Below are positions 32,551 through 42,263 of a stretch of DNA of 64,000 nucleotides, piece after piece. The translations under genes and the position numbers were made by a program. The DNA comes from Adiantum capillus-veneris (lineage: Eukaryota > Streptophyta > Polypodiopsida > Polypodiales > Pteridaceae). The notes beneath the pieces were generated by a model. The model searched no databases and was not told the origin of the DNA. It worked only from the letters and a program-made list of their open reading frames with translations. Within the stretch, counting starts at the first letter, position 1; each line of letters opens with the position of its first letter. The stretch is taken from the NCBI GenBank assembly GCA_014529385.2, contig CM043960.1:24466896-24530895 (forward strand), given 5' to 3'.

Positions 32551-33335
32551 TGATACATTTAGAGACATTTTCATTCATAGCCAAAAATTTCTTGAAGCAC
32601 ATAAACACTTTGGAATTTTCTTTGAACGAATATACCTATGCATGCCTCGAGTAATCATCAATGAAATTCACGAAGTATAGGCAATTGCTGAAGGATGGAG
32701 TTTGCATGTGCCCACAAACATCACTATGCACAAGATGCAACCTGCATGTAGCCCTAACTAAACCATCCTTTGAAAACTTTAAATGTTCCATCTTACCCAA
32801 AAATGCAGCCTTCACAAACATGCTTAACATGTGCTTCGAGAGACGGCAAAGAAGCAACCATATGAGATTTTTACAAATGCAGCAAACTGGCAAAATTTGG
32901 ATGTCCAAAACATGCATGCCAAAGTTTTGCATTTGAAACAACCTTTAAATCCACAAATGCATTTGCAAAATTCTACCCACACTTGTCATACAAAGTGAGC
33001 TTATATAGCCCACGACATAATTTTACGATCTCATCACCAAAATTGAGATCATGAACTGTACATCTGTCATCCACAAATTTCACAACAAGACCAAGTCTAG
33101 CAAGTGCAAATACAGACAAAATATTCTTCTTGATCCCAAGTACATACAGTGCATCAACAAGTGTGAAAGAACTGTCATTCATAGTAGTCAACACAATCTT
33201 TCCAACTCCCTTGATCGGATAAGAGGCATTGTTGGTACAAGTGACTAAATTCCCATGAGGGACATCCTCAAGAGAGGTAAACAAGTCACTATGAGAGGTA
33301 ATATGCTTTGTAGCACCACTGTCAAAGTACCACAC
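32551..33335 (-). pseudogene. Copia-B copy 2 protease, pre-integrase and integrase start (inverted block)
   Basis: Minus strand: MWYFDSGATKHITSHSDLF (protease with intact D-S-G), ASYPIKGVGKIVLTTM, FVDDRCTVHDLNFGDEIV, then pre-integrase pieces, LHLVHSDVCGHMQT and NFIDDYSRHA (first integrase Asp). Several frame breaks occur between 32640 and 32975. The protease site is better kept than in copy 1. Confidence 0.85.
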
Positions 33336-33339
33336 ATGA

Positions 33340-33887
33340 GTATCTGCAGCACGATGGACAAAAGGATCATAAGTTCACTCTGCACTAAAAGCCCATTCTA
33401 CATCAACATCAACATCACAATCTCTTTTTACATACGACTAAGCAATAGTTGCACTTGTTTTGGAACAAGTCTCTTTCTTCTTAGTCTCTTTTGCCTTCAA
33501 CTTAGGACACGGCTTGATAAGGTGATCATTAGCTTTACAATAATGGCAACACGTCTTTTTTTGCCCTTTTTGCCAGAATTCCAAGACGAGGTATTTCCAA
33601 CAGAAGCATTAGAAATGGGTGATTTACCACTTGCAGAAGAACCATGAGAAGCAATTACATTCTTGTTACAACCTTTTCTTTGAGCAACAATAAAGACCTG
33701 TTCAATTGCACACCGTTGAGCCCTTTTTTGTGGAAAGTAACTCTTGCAACAACAATGTGCATAATGCATCAAACTTGACAACTTCAGGATTTCCTTGGGT
33801 CATTAGTCTCCAAGTACTAGAAAAAGTTTGGGAAGAATCTAGCAACACATCAAGAACTATCTGCACAAGGGAACTGTTAACCAATTT
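33340..33887 (-). pseudogene. Copia-B copy 2 gag C-terminal part and zinc knuckle (inverted block)
   Basis: Minus strand: LVQIVLDVLLDSSQTFSSTW, RLMTQGNPEVVKFDALCTLL, SSASGKSPISNASVGNTSSW, then in a second frame the knuckle CHYCKANDHLIKPC near 33510-33550, a complete CX2CX4HX4C. Frame changes split it. In copy 1 the knuckle His is lost. Confidence 0.82.
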
Positions 33888-35453
33888 CTAATGCAAATGT
33901 ACATGACGTACTTGATGAGGAAAGGGCTAAGAATGAGCAGGCTAGAGGTATGCCAAAATGGTTGATGCATACTTTACATGACAGTAAATTGGATGCACCT
34001 TTGCCTAGTCACACTCGTTTAGGTTCTCGCCGTGCATCTTATGCATTAAATTGCTATGCTTTGGCTATTTCCAGCAATGTGATGTTGAGGAACCTCTATC
34101 TTTTGATGAAACTTATAATTTAGAAAATTGGATGGATGCCATGCAGTCAAAATATGATGCACTTATAGAAAATGACACATGGACTTCATATGATTTGCCT
34201 CCTGGCAAAAGGGCCATTGGTACGAAGTGGTTTTACAAGTTGAAGCATAAGTCGGATGGTGAAATTGATCACTTTAAGGCTTGACTTGTTGCAAAAGGCT
34301 ATGCATGGCAAAAAGGCATAGGTTATGATGAGAACTTTGTTCCCACTTGTCATATGACTAGTGTGCATTTTCTATGTGCATTGGCAGCTCATTCTAGTTG
34401 GGATGTACATCAATCAAACATTGTTACTGCTTTCTTGAATGGGTTGAAGCAGTCTCCTCATGCTTTGTATGAGAAAGCCGACCCTCATTTGGTCAAACGA
34501 GGCTTTTGTAATAGTCCAACAAAAAGCACTTTGTATGTGAAGTGTGAGGGTGATGTACTTCTCATCGTTTTGTTCTATATGTGGATGTTTTGATAATCAG
34601 TGGTCCGAATGAGGCACATATTGTTGAATTTAAGGCTGATTTGAAAGCTACTTTCAAGGAAAGATTTGGGGATGTTGCATCATTACTTGGGTATTACAGT
34701 TTAAGCAGTGTGATGGTGGTATTGCCTTGTGTGTCAAACAAGTTACATTGAGACATTGCTATGTAAGTTTAGACTTGAGGATTGCAAACCTATTGCCACT
34801 CCCATAAAAACAGGTTTGAAATTAAGTCTTCATAATGTTGGTGATCCTATTGATGTCACTCTTTACCAAACTATCGGTGGATGTCTTATCTATGTATGCA
34901 ATAAGAGGCCGGATGTTCAATTTGCAATCTCACAGGTCATGCATAGCCCAAGGTCTAACAAGCTATCAAGTGGATCTTTTGCTACCTGAGTGGAACTTTA
35001 CATCTTGGATTGTTTTATCCCAAGGGGGGATCATTGCCACCAGATTTACATGCTTTTTTGGACTCAGATTGGGCTAGTTCTTTTGACACACAAGTGTCAA
35101 TGAGTGGTTTTTGTTTCATGCTCGACAGTTCATGCATATCATGGTTGAGCAAGCTCAAACGCCTTATGGTTGATTTAAGTGTTAGGCAGGACACTGCCAA
35201 CATTATCTGCACTAATAGCCATAGTGTATTGGCAATTGCGAGGAACCCGGTTTTTCATGCTCACACAAAGCACATTGAGGTGCATTATCACTATGTCGGG
35301 GAGAGACTCTCAACAGGAGAGATAAACTTGGCTTACGTGCGAACACAAGACAACCTTGCAGATCTTTTCACAAAGGCATTGTCTTGTGAGAAGTTCAAAT
35401 CTTTCCACAAAGCTTTGGGCTTGCTCCCCTTTGTGGATCGATCCTGTCCTTAG
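33888..35453 (+). pseudogene. Copia-B copy 2 reverse transcriptase and RNase H
   Basis: Sense again after the inversion. ENWMDAMQSKYDALIENDTW, GKRAIGTKWFYKLKHKSDGE, HQSNIVTAFLNGLKQSPHAL (an internal deletion joins two RT motifs and the first catalytic Asp is changed to Asn), a disrupted YVDD region near 34575, then FLDSDWASSFDTQVSMSG and LAIARNPVFHAHTKHIEVHY and NLADLFTKALSCEKF. The RNase H lost the segment holding the catalytic Glu (between WLSK and LKRLM). Confidence 0.83.
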
Positions 35454-35508
35454 GGTATGGCACTTCTGTATACTTTATGTGTAAGTTCTCGTTCACTGCA
35501 TCACTCCC

Positions 35509-35518
35509 AGGGGGGATT
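35509..35518 (+). promoter_or_regulatory. Copia-B copy 2 polypurine tract
   Basis: AGGGGGGATT immediately before the 3' LTR. Confidence 0.7.
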
Positions 35519-35745
35519 TGTTACCATATACGTGTGGTAGTGATGTGTGTGAGCACTTAGGACTACCGGGGAAACTTTTTTCCTCATTAGGAGGTTTCCC
35601 CCCCATGCATTGTATATTGCCCATCACTCTAGGGCTATCTTATCTTTCCACTGCACACTAAGTAATACTACTCTCTGTTGCGTGCCTTGAGTATCCTTCG
35701 TCTTCTCCAAGCTGTGTGTGTTTCCCTGCAACCCTATTTCCAACA
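35519..35745 (+). repeat. Copia-B copy 2 3' LTR
   Basis: 227 bp, the partner of 29910-30136, followed by GAAAT. Confidence 0.95.
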
Positions 35746-35866
35746 GAAATGATTCTTCATTTTGAACATATTGTACAAAAATGAATCAAATTCTAAGTCA
35801 TTTTTTTGCAAGTCACCTTTTAGATATTTTAAGCCTAATATTCTAAAGTCAATTGGCTTTTAAACC

Positions 35867-36729
35867 ATGGCAAGATTTATTGTAAGTGAGTCGATTCTTG
35901 GGGATGATCATAAGCGATTCTTTGGTTGTGGTCAGACTTTGAGAGATCTTGCGATGTGACATGACTTGGATGAGGAGCTTTGTCTAATCCCTGAGCTTAG
36001 TCACATGGCCGAGAGGTACTTTGTGGTTTGGGATGGAAATCACAGATTGGAGGCATGGATGCGGTGAACAAGAATGACATCCCCATTGAGGAGTGTGTGC
36101 TTGTTGATTTTCAACCCCATGAGACAGTGGAGTTTCTACTAGTTTTGGGAATGATAAACAGGTAAATCCAATTATTTCTTGAAAATGTAAATGTATCTTA
36201 TTATTTTTGACAATGTTTATTACATCCGAGTGTTAAACAGGGCCACAAGGGTTCCAGTCCCTCACACCACTACGAATGATATATTCATGATAAAAAAGCT
36301 AGGACTGGGGGACCCAACTTCACTCCTATAGAAATTTTTTAAAAGAGCACGAGTGGTAGCAAAGAGGGCTTTAAACTTTAGGGATCCAAACAAATCAAAG
36401 TGGCTAAAATGGCCAATGGTTGTCCTTGCTCAGCTCATTTGGAAGGTATGCTTGAAAGCTATGCTAAATTAGCATGTGATTTTATTATAATTTCTAACTA
36501 TATATGTTTTGATTGTGTCCTTTGCAAATGATAGGAAGAGTTTGATGCTATGTACAATAGTAAAATGGAAGGGCTACCATCAAAAGGGATCTTAGAGTAT
36601 GACTTAGGACCTGACATATACGAGCAAAGTATCGTTTTTGCGCTATCTCAAACAGAGCATTATTTCACGTGCAAAGGGCTTGAGATAGAAACAATTGCAA
36701 ATCCAAAAAATGATAACAATTTTTTTTAA
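35867..36729 (+). pseudogene. Spliced-gene remnant with DGNHR motif (ParB/sulfiredoxin-like)
   Basis: Three exon-like blocks read as one protein. Exon 1 (35867-36161): starts MARFIVSESILGDD and carries YFVVWDGNHRLEAWM. Exon 2 (36241-36445) starts after a TAAACAG acceptor and reads RVPVPHTTTNDIFMIKKLGL. Exon 3 (36535-36729) starts EEFDAMYNSKMEGLPSKGIL and ends at TAA. Introns are 80 and 89 bp with GT...AG ends (GTAAAT and GTATGC donors) and keep phase. Breaks: TGA at codon 31, a frameshift after EAWMR, and TAG in exon 2. DGNHR is the signature loop of the ParB-N/sulfiredoxin-like fold. It is not a known retrotransposon part. Function is unknown; it could be a captured or decayed host gene. Confidence 0.62.
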
Positions 36730-37089
36730 AATTTATATATCATTTACAAACTGGGGTGGGAAGACCACAAAAATGACACCATCTAGAGTGGCAGAGGTTG
36801 GGCGGGAACGCATTAGCCCACAAGAGTTAATGTTCTTTTATCTATAAGTATTAGGTATAATACATCAACCTACACATTTTCTCTCTCACACCCATGCATT
36901 GTATACAGTAGGCACACACATATATACACACTTGACTCATGGAAAATGCATTATCTATAATGGAAATGGCCTGTGAACATTGAGAATAGTCGAATTAAGA
37001 GAACTATAGTGAGCATTTTTATGAGACTACTTTGAAAACATAGAGGGTGAACTTAATTAGCGGTAGCAACATCACCATTATACTTAATT
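36730..37089. other. No feature recognised
   Basis: AT-rich sequence after the exon-like remnant. No reading frame, repeat or RNA motif is supported. Confidence 0.6.
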
Positions 37090-38568
37090 AACTTGGCATG
37101 AACAATACTTTTGCAAGAGAGATAATTAGAGAACTTGACAAAATTTGAGGATCAGATTTATGTGGAGCCGGTCCCCCCTCCAATAGGCTTTTGTGTTATA
37201 GATTCTCCCATAAAGAGAGAATTGATGCAATACAATCTTTGGGTTCCTTGAGACCTAGGTGATAGAATGAAGATGGAAAACCATGCATCACAATCATAAC
37301 ATAAGCTTTGTAAAAGGATTAACCATCCCCGGCCTCAGTCCCAAGGCCTCAAACACCTTTGAAGGTGGGGTTCAAAGGTGGAGAGAGCTAGGGGGGAATG
37401 AGGGTAGGGAAGAGGAAGAAGAAGTAACATACAGGAAAGAGATAGTTCTTGACTAGCATAATAATGATGATGAAGAAGATGGAAAGCTTAAGCATTGAAG
37501 CATGGCTCTTGGTTGGATTTGCATTCCATAGCCAAGAGTGTTGGTGTAGGCTCTCAACTTCTCAACAAGCTTGGAGAAGAAGATGGAGTTCTTGAACTTT
37601 CACCAAGTGAGAATGAGCATGTGAGTGTGTGTGAGAGAGATTATACCCCCCAAGCACACCCCCAACTTGCTTTGGTCGACCCCTTAGTGTAGCTCAAGCT
37701 TGCATTTGATTGGATTCCTACAAACCTAGCCAAGCACATGCACATTGCATATCAAGCAACCATTCTAGCATTAGGACAAGTCCTCCTTTCCCCTTTGAGA
37801 GAGAGGAATTGATAAATGCTTTAAAAATTTATTTAGTTATTCTAAATGCTCATTGGACCCCTCTTTAGCCTAGCCAATAGGATTCAAGCACCCCATGTGG
37901 CTAAGCATAGGGAGAACCTAACATGTGTCCTTGTACCCCTTACAAAAGGGGTGCCCTTTGGGTGAGTGAGAGGTTAAGTCAAACATATCCCTAGCTTTGG
38001 GGCTCTCCCCCTCCTTTGTAGGCACCTCTTTGACTCAAGTCCCTCAGGCACCATACCCTCCAAGCATGGGAAGCTTCTCAAGCACCTTAGTCAGCAGGTA
38101 CCTACTTAGCATGAGCATGGGTTCTCTCTCTCTCATGCCCCTAGCTTGTAGGCTCGCCCCCCTCTTTGTAGGGCTCAACTTTGACTTGGACTTGGACACC
38201 TCAAGCTCAGGGCAGTTTGGCCAAGGACCTTAGCTATCAAGCATGTCAAGCACCTTAATTATTAATACGTAAAACATGAGCCTAGCTTAACCTAAGGTCT
38301 AAGGAATTTTACACTAACCCTTGAGGTCTTTAATCAAGCTAACCCTAAGGTCTTCCAAGCTCCATTATGCAAACATTGTTCTTCAGTGACCAACTTCTTG
38401 TGAGCCCTTGCTGAGATGGAACCATCTCCTTTTAGCCCCATGTTGAGCTTGGCCTAAAAACTCATACCTATGTTCTAGCTCTTCTTTCCCTTTTATTTCC
38501 CCATATTAAATGATCAGTTTAACAGGAGAAAATCATTTGAGTAAAGCTAGATATTAGATTTTATGACA
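37090..38568 (-). repeat. Diverged Gypsy-2-type LTR, antisense, 3' end incomplete
   Basis: In minus sense it starts TGTCATAAAATC at 38568 and matches the Gypsy-2 5' LTR (52092-53708) in order: TTAAACTGATCATTTAATATGG near 38500, the blocks around 37800-37980, the plant of GGATTTGCAT...CCAAGAG near 37510, and GGAGCCGGTCCCCCCTCCA near 37165. Matches fade near 37090, before the LTR 3' end. No internal element sequence adjoins it, so it is a solo or truncated LTR. Short reading frames inside it are not genes. Confidence 0.8.
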
Positions 38569-38689
38569 TTATCACCATCAAAATCACCAAAAAACGACCA
38601 TGTAAAAGCTTTGATAGCAATATGCACACACACGGCCATCACAAGAAGGAGAAAACAAAGCTGAATTCCACAAAGATAACCATGATCCC

Positions 38690-38940
38690 TACTTGGAGGA
38701 GTGCTATGAATTCCACAATTGTGATGGCAAATATGGAGATGAGGACGATGACATGAGCTATTCACTTGCTATTGGCCTCAACATAGAATTCACTAGGCTC
38801 CCTTGGAAATGAGGACTTGAGTACTTGGAGGAGTGCATTCCACATTCGCAATGGCAAAGGCGGAGATGAGGGTGATGGCAGGAGCTATTCACTTGCTCTC
38901 GGCCTCGGCATAGAATTAACTAGGCTCCCTAAATGAGGAC
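38690..38940. repeat. Tandem duplication, about 131-bp unit
   Basis: Two copies beginning ACTTGGAGGAGTGC at 38691 and 38824. Unit contents diverge by perhaps 15 percent. Confidence 0.8.
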
Positions 38941-39185
38941 TTGATTAAATAATCACTCACTCCTTCAATGTTTCAACCATGGGAACCTTATCAACTCTCA
39001 TGTATATACGCACATGCCCGCTACTCTACCTACAACATGCCCGCCACTCTACTCTAACTAGGCTCCCTTAATGAGGACTTGATTAAATAATCACTCAATC
39101 CTTCAATGCTTCTACCATGGGAACCTTATTGACTCTCATGTATATACGCACATGCCCGCTGCTCTACCTAAAACATGCATGCATA
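38915..39185. repeat. Tandem duplication, about 137-bp unit
   Basis: Two copies beginning CTAGGCTCCCT at about 38920 and 39058, each containing CATGTATATACGCACATGCC. Confidence 0.85.
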
Positions 39186-39467
39186 GTAGTCCACATGAAT
39201 TCATTGTTGTGAAAATACGACATCCATTACACCCACTAGGCACACATGGTAATTTCCCAGCATTCTCTCTAGGCTAGCACGTGGCACACAAGTCTCCATG
39301 CATGATTGCAAGAGACAAGACTGCCTTCAATGCAATACTTGCCAATTTAGAGGAGGCAACCATTATTTTTGGCGGTTTACTCTCTCTACCAACTTTCCAC
39401 CTTCGATAAATCCCCTTGTAATTATCCCTTTCCCCTCTCTCTTCTCTCCCTAATAAGCTTGGAGTCC

Positions 39468-39680
39468 TAGCCAATCACTGATTGTAAATTTCGCTACCCC
39501 CTGTGCCCCACACTCTCCCTTGTGTTCTCTCTTTGGACCTTTTTGTTACATAAGTTAGGGAAGCATGATGGGTCCCTAATCACTGATTGTAAATTTCTAT
39601 ACCCCCCCTACCCCACACTATTCCTCTTGTTCTCCCTACTTGGACCTTTCTATTAAATAAACTAGGAAAGCCTTATGGGT
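39468..39680. repeat. Tandem duplication, about 101-109-bp unit
   Basis: AATCACTGATTGTAAATTTC recurs at about 39473 and 39577, each followed by a pyrimidine-rich stretch and TTGGACCTTT. The next unit start (GTCCCTAGTCAC) leads into the larger repeat that follows. Confidence 0.8.
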
Positions 39681-39768
39681 CCCTAGTCACATGCATCCCA
39701 CCCCTCGCTCATCACATCAAGGAGCACCATACCCACTTTAAAATTCTACCAAATCCCACCCCCTTACC

Positions 39769-39775
39769 TATAAAA
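39769..39775 (+). promoter_or_regulatory. TATA box, first repeat unit
   Basis: TATAAAA in ACCTATAAAAGGAGGG. Confidence 0.55.
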
Positions 39776-39957
39776 GGAGGGTCTACTTGCACACCAAAGG
39801 GGGACTAGCACATTGAGAGACAGACTAGAGGAATTGATTGGAGGAAGCATAGTGTGGTTGAAAGGGATTCCCTAATCACATGCATCCCACCCTTCTCTCA
39901 TCACAATAAGGAGCACCATACCCATCATGATATTCTACCAAATCCCACCCCCTTCCC

Positions 39958-39964
39958 TATAAAA
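39958..39964 (+). promoter_or_regulatory. TATA box, second repeat unit
   Basis: TATAAAA in CCCTATAAAAGGAGGG, about 105 bp upstream of the ATG at 40063. Confidence 0.55.
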
Positions 39965-40062
39965 GGAGGGTCTACTTGCACACCAAAGGGGGACTAGCAC
40001 ATCAAGAGACAAACTAGAGGAATTGATTGAAGGAAGCATAGTGTGGTTGAAAGGGATCGGAC

Positions 40063-40326
40063 ATGTACATTGAGATTGATATGCATGGGGATTTGGGGGA
40101 GAGTTATCACTTGCACCATGCAAGGAAAATTAAGGGTACACACATCATGCTCTCACCCATGGAAACTAAGCTTAATTACGGTTGTCCATGCACCATATGG
40201 CAAAATGGGCATCATGCATGTGTCTCTCCTTTCCCTCACTATTGTGGCAAATGCAATATCCATCAAGTTATTATTATAATCTCGCAATGCCTCTATTTTC
40301 TTGGGCTTGCACATGTGTACTGGTGA
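40063..40326 (+). CDS. Possible small Cys/His-rich protein, 87 aa, unknown
   Basis: Open from ATG 40063 (MYIEIDMHGDLGESYHLHHA) and downstream of the duplicated TATA boxes. It contains several Cys and His (GCPCTIWQNGHHACVSPFPH, YCGKCN) and ends in a hydrophobic stretch. I recognise no family. Position after a TATA box is suggestive, but overlapping frames are also open and chance is quite possible. Confidence 0.2.
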   Translation: MYIEIDMHGDLGESYHLHHARKIKGTHIMLSPMETKLNYGCPCTIWQNGHHACVSPFPHYCGKCNIHQVIIIISQCLYFLGLAHVYW

Positions 40327-41114
40327 TCTTTTTGCTACATGATTCTCTTGGTTTTACATTAGTCCTTAGCAGTGACACTCTCATTGGCATAGGGAAGACC
40401 ATTTTATGTCTTTATGGTCATTCATTGTGCAATTGTTGAATGCTAGCATGATGAGCTGCACGTTGAAGATGGATACTTTCTCCCCTCTCCTTCACTCTCT
40501 AATCCACACATATGGGTTTTGAGTGATCATGTATCTAGTTTAGCATTCCACTAAGCACTCCATAGTGTTGGATGATAGGACTTTTGTCTCCTAGCTACAA
40601 GAAACACTAGGTATTGCCTACTATTTTCTAGACGAAGGGTTTTGTCTTAGACCTATGAGGCAAAGATGGTAGGGTGATGGTGTGTAGAGGCCACACTACC
40701 CTCAATGATTCCGACTTTCCCATCCTCACTATGTAAGCAGGAAAGGATTGCTTGAGAAGTAGGAGCAATAATTTTTGTTCAATTAGGACATTTTTGCATC
40801 TCATTTTAGGTAAGCTCTACTATTAGCATGAGCTTTAAGCTGAGGTTCCTTTTGGCCAAGGAGCATTCTCTTTAGGAGATATTTTGAGATCGATCATTCA
40901 ATTTTCCATTGTTTAGTTTTTGCTACGAGCAAATAGTTCCTCCTATGAGTATAAGATTTGGTATTTCTTAAGTGGATCCATAGCCATACTATAGATTTAG
41001 TTTATGAAATATTGGTGACCTTAATAAGGAATTTTCGTTGATTTTTTTGAGGACAAAAACGCTCCTTTAAGGGAAGTAATGTCCAAAAAAGGGTAGGACC
41101 AAGGGAGGACATGG
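40327..41114. other. No feature recognised
   Basis: Roughly 790 bp of unassigned sequence without a supported gene, repeat or RNA. Confidence 0.6.
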
Positions 41115-41330
41115 CTCTGGGGTAAGGCCTATCGGGTTAAAGGTGGCATGTGCCTTGTCTTGGACCAGACATCCATTGTTTGGCCATCCATTGACTACAT
41201 TGACTTACCCTTATTCTTTATATACATAGAAGAATAAGGAGAGTGGGTTTCTAGCCACTCTACTCCACCCATACATAGTCTCCTTCCTCACATGCACCAC
41301 ACTGCTTGTGCACACTGCACCACCCCTTCA
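41115..41330 (+). repeat. Copia-N-type LTR remnant
   Basis: CTGGGGTAAGGCC... ending CACCCCTTCA at 41330, followed by ATAAGGTATTAGACC, a decayed initiator-Met primer site. It shares the TTATTCTT/AAGAATAA hairpin (41211-41237) and surrounding bases with the LTR at 27836. It would be the 5' LTR of another Copia-N copy. Confidence 0.7.
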
Positions 41331-41794
41331 ATAAGGTATTAGACCATGTAAGCATAGTGGCAACTTCCCCTGCCCTCGTGTAGTGAAGCAAACTTGAATA
41401 GCTTTGAGAGATGAAATCTGTAGAGATCTTGAAGCTTTTGGAGAAGGGGGGTGCACCTTAGCAAAGGGCAATTGTGTAGTTAATCTTGAACCTTAGGATT
41501 TGAAGATAAGGTCTAAATTAAAAAGAAAAGGCAAAAGTGGACTTTGTACCTATAGAATTGAGGAAAGTAGCATGCTTTTTGAATTTCTAAATCATATCAA
41601 ACGGGATAACGCTAGAGTTGACGTGCTGAAAAAGGGTAAATTTGAGACATTTTGGTGGTGAGGTTGAAGTTCAAAGCATTGCACAAGCAACATTGCAATA
41701 CGGGGAGAAAATTTTGTGAGCTATTGTAGTGCAAGGAGAAGACAATGGACTTATGATTGTGTGTGCACTCACACTCACACACGCACACACATGT
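41331..41794 (+). other. Probable decayed Copia-N leader
   Basis: Follows the LTR remnant and primer-like site, with weak likeness to Copia-N leaders (GCTTTGAGAG). No coding region is recognisable. Confidence 0.35.
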
Positions 41795-42058
41795 CTTACC
41801 CTAAATGCTTCTTCAAGAATATTCTCTCTATGGTTTGATAATGGCATACCTATGTACTTCTCATTAACCATTTCTAACCAAAAATTGGTATTCTTTTCTC
41901 CATTTGTTACCCTTTTGAAGAGCCGTGGTCTTTTGTAACCTACACACACTCGTGGTGATAGTAATTGTTATTGATTACCTCTCATCTTTAAAATGTTGAT
42001 CCCTTCTCTCTCGGCTCACTTAGTTTGTTTTTCTACCCAAGTATAGAGGAACCCCTTA
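41795..42058 (+). repeat. Local tandem repeat, copy before Copia-N copy 2
   Basis: Contains TTCTCTCTATGGTTTGATAA, TTGTAACCTACACACACTCG and AAAATGTTGATCCCTTCTCT, which recur after the Copia-N insertion at 45795-46225. The repeat was probably present before Copia-N inserted at its end. Confidence 0.85.
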
Positions 42059-42249
42059 TGTTGGGGTTAAGGCCTATGTGCCTTGACCGGTCGCCCAGGT
42101 CATGGGCGCCCGCCCACTGTTACCCTATACTTATAGTGAGTATATTGTATAGGGGGAGCTGCCACTTCACAGTCTCCCCACCCACATCGTGTGTGTGTCT
42201 CCTTCTCTCTCTCTCACTCTCCGTCTGTGGTGCTCCCCGATTCCCTTCA
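42059..42249 (+). repeat. Copia-N copy 2 5' LTR
   Basis: 191 bp, TGTTGGGGTTAAGG...TTCCCTTCA, with inverted arms CCCTATAC / GTATAGGG (42123-42154) around the TATA-like region. Confidence 0.95.
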
Positions 42250-42251
42250 AT

Positions 42252-42263
42252 TGGTATCAGAGC
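42252..42263 (+). promoter_or_regulatory. Copia-N copy 2 primer-binding site
   Basis: TGGTATCAGAGC, perfect for plant initiator-Met tRNA. Confidence 0.93.

Larger units (their letters stand above)
31006..33887 (-). other. Inverted block inside Copia-B copy 2
   Basis: 2882 bp whose coding line is on the minus strand while both flanks are on the plus strand. At 31005/31006 sense gag stops and antisense integrase-end begins; at 33887/33888 antisense gag stops and sense RT-start begins. Reading through with the block flipped restores the normal order gag, protease, integrase, RT. Breakpoints are inferred to within a few bases by comparison with copy 1. Confidence 0.88.
29910..35745 (+). mobile_element. 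Copia-B copy 2, full-length ends, internally inverted
   Basis: 227-bp LTRs at 29910-30136 and 35519-35745, with a perfect GAAAT duplication (29905-29909, 35746-35750). A primer site follows the 5' LTR and AGGGGGGATT precedes the 3' LTR. Inside, gag starts sense, then 31006-33887 is inverted, then RT-RNase H is sense again. The LTRs differ at roughly two dozen sites by eye, so it is older than Copia-N and Copia-A copy 1. Coding capacity is lost. Confidence 0.95.
39680..40056 (+). repeat. Tandem duplication of a TATA-bearing 189-bp unit
   Basis: Two copies (39680-39868 and 39869-40056) beginning CCCTARTCACATGCATCCCA and ending GTGGTTGAAAGGGAT. Each has a TATA box (39769 and 39958) exactly 189 bp apart, in the same context CCTATAAAAGGAGGGTC. 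It looks like a duplicated promoter; whether it is an LTR fragment or host DNA is unclear. Confidence 0.85.

Noticed and set aside
37495-37692. 65-codon frame near 37.5 kb
   Set aside because: It lies within the antisense Gypsy-2-type LTR and matches non-coding sequence around 53040-53140.
40043-40439. Three overlapping frames at 40.0-40.4 kb as a multi-protein gene
   Set aside because: Only the 87-codon frame has any positional support; the others are shifted readings of the same DNA.
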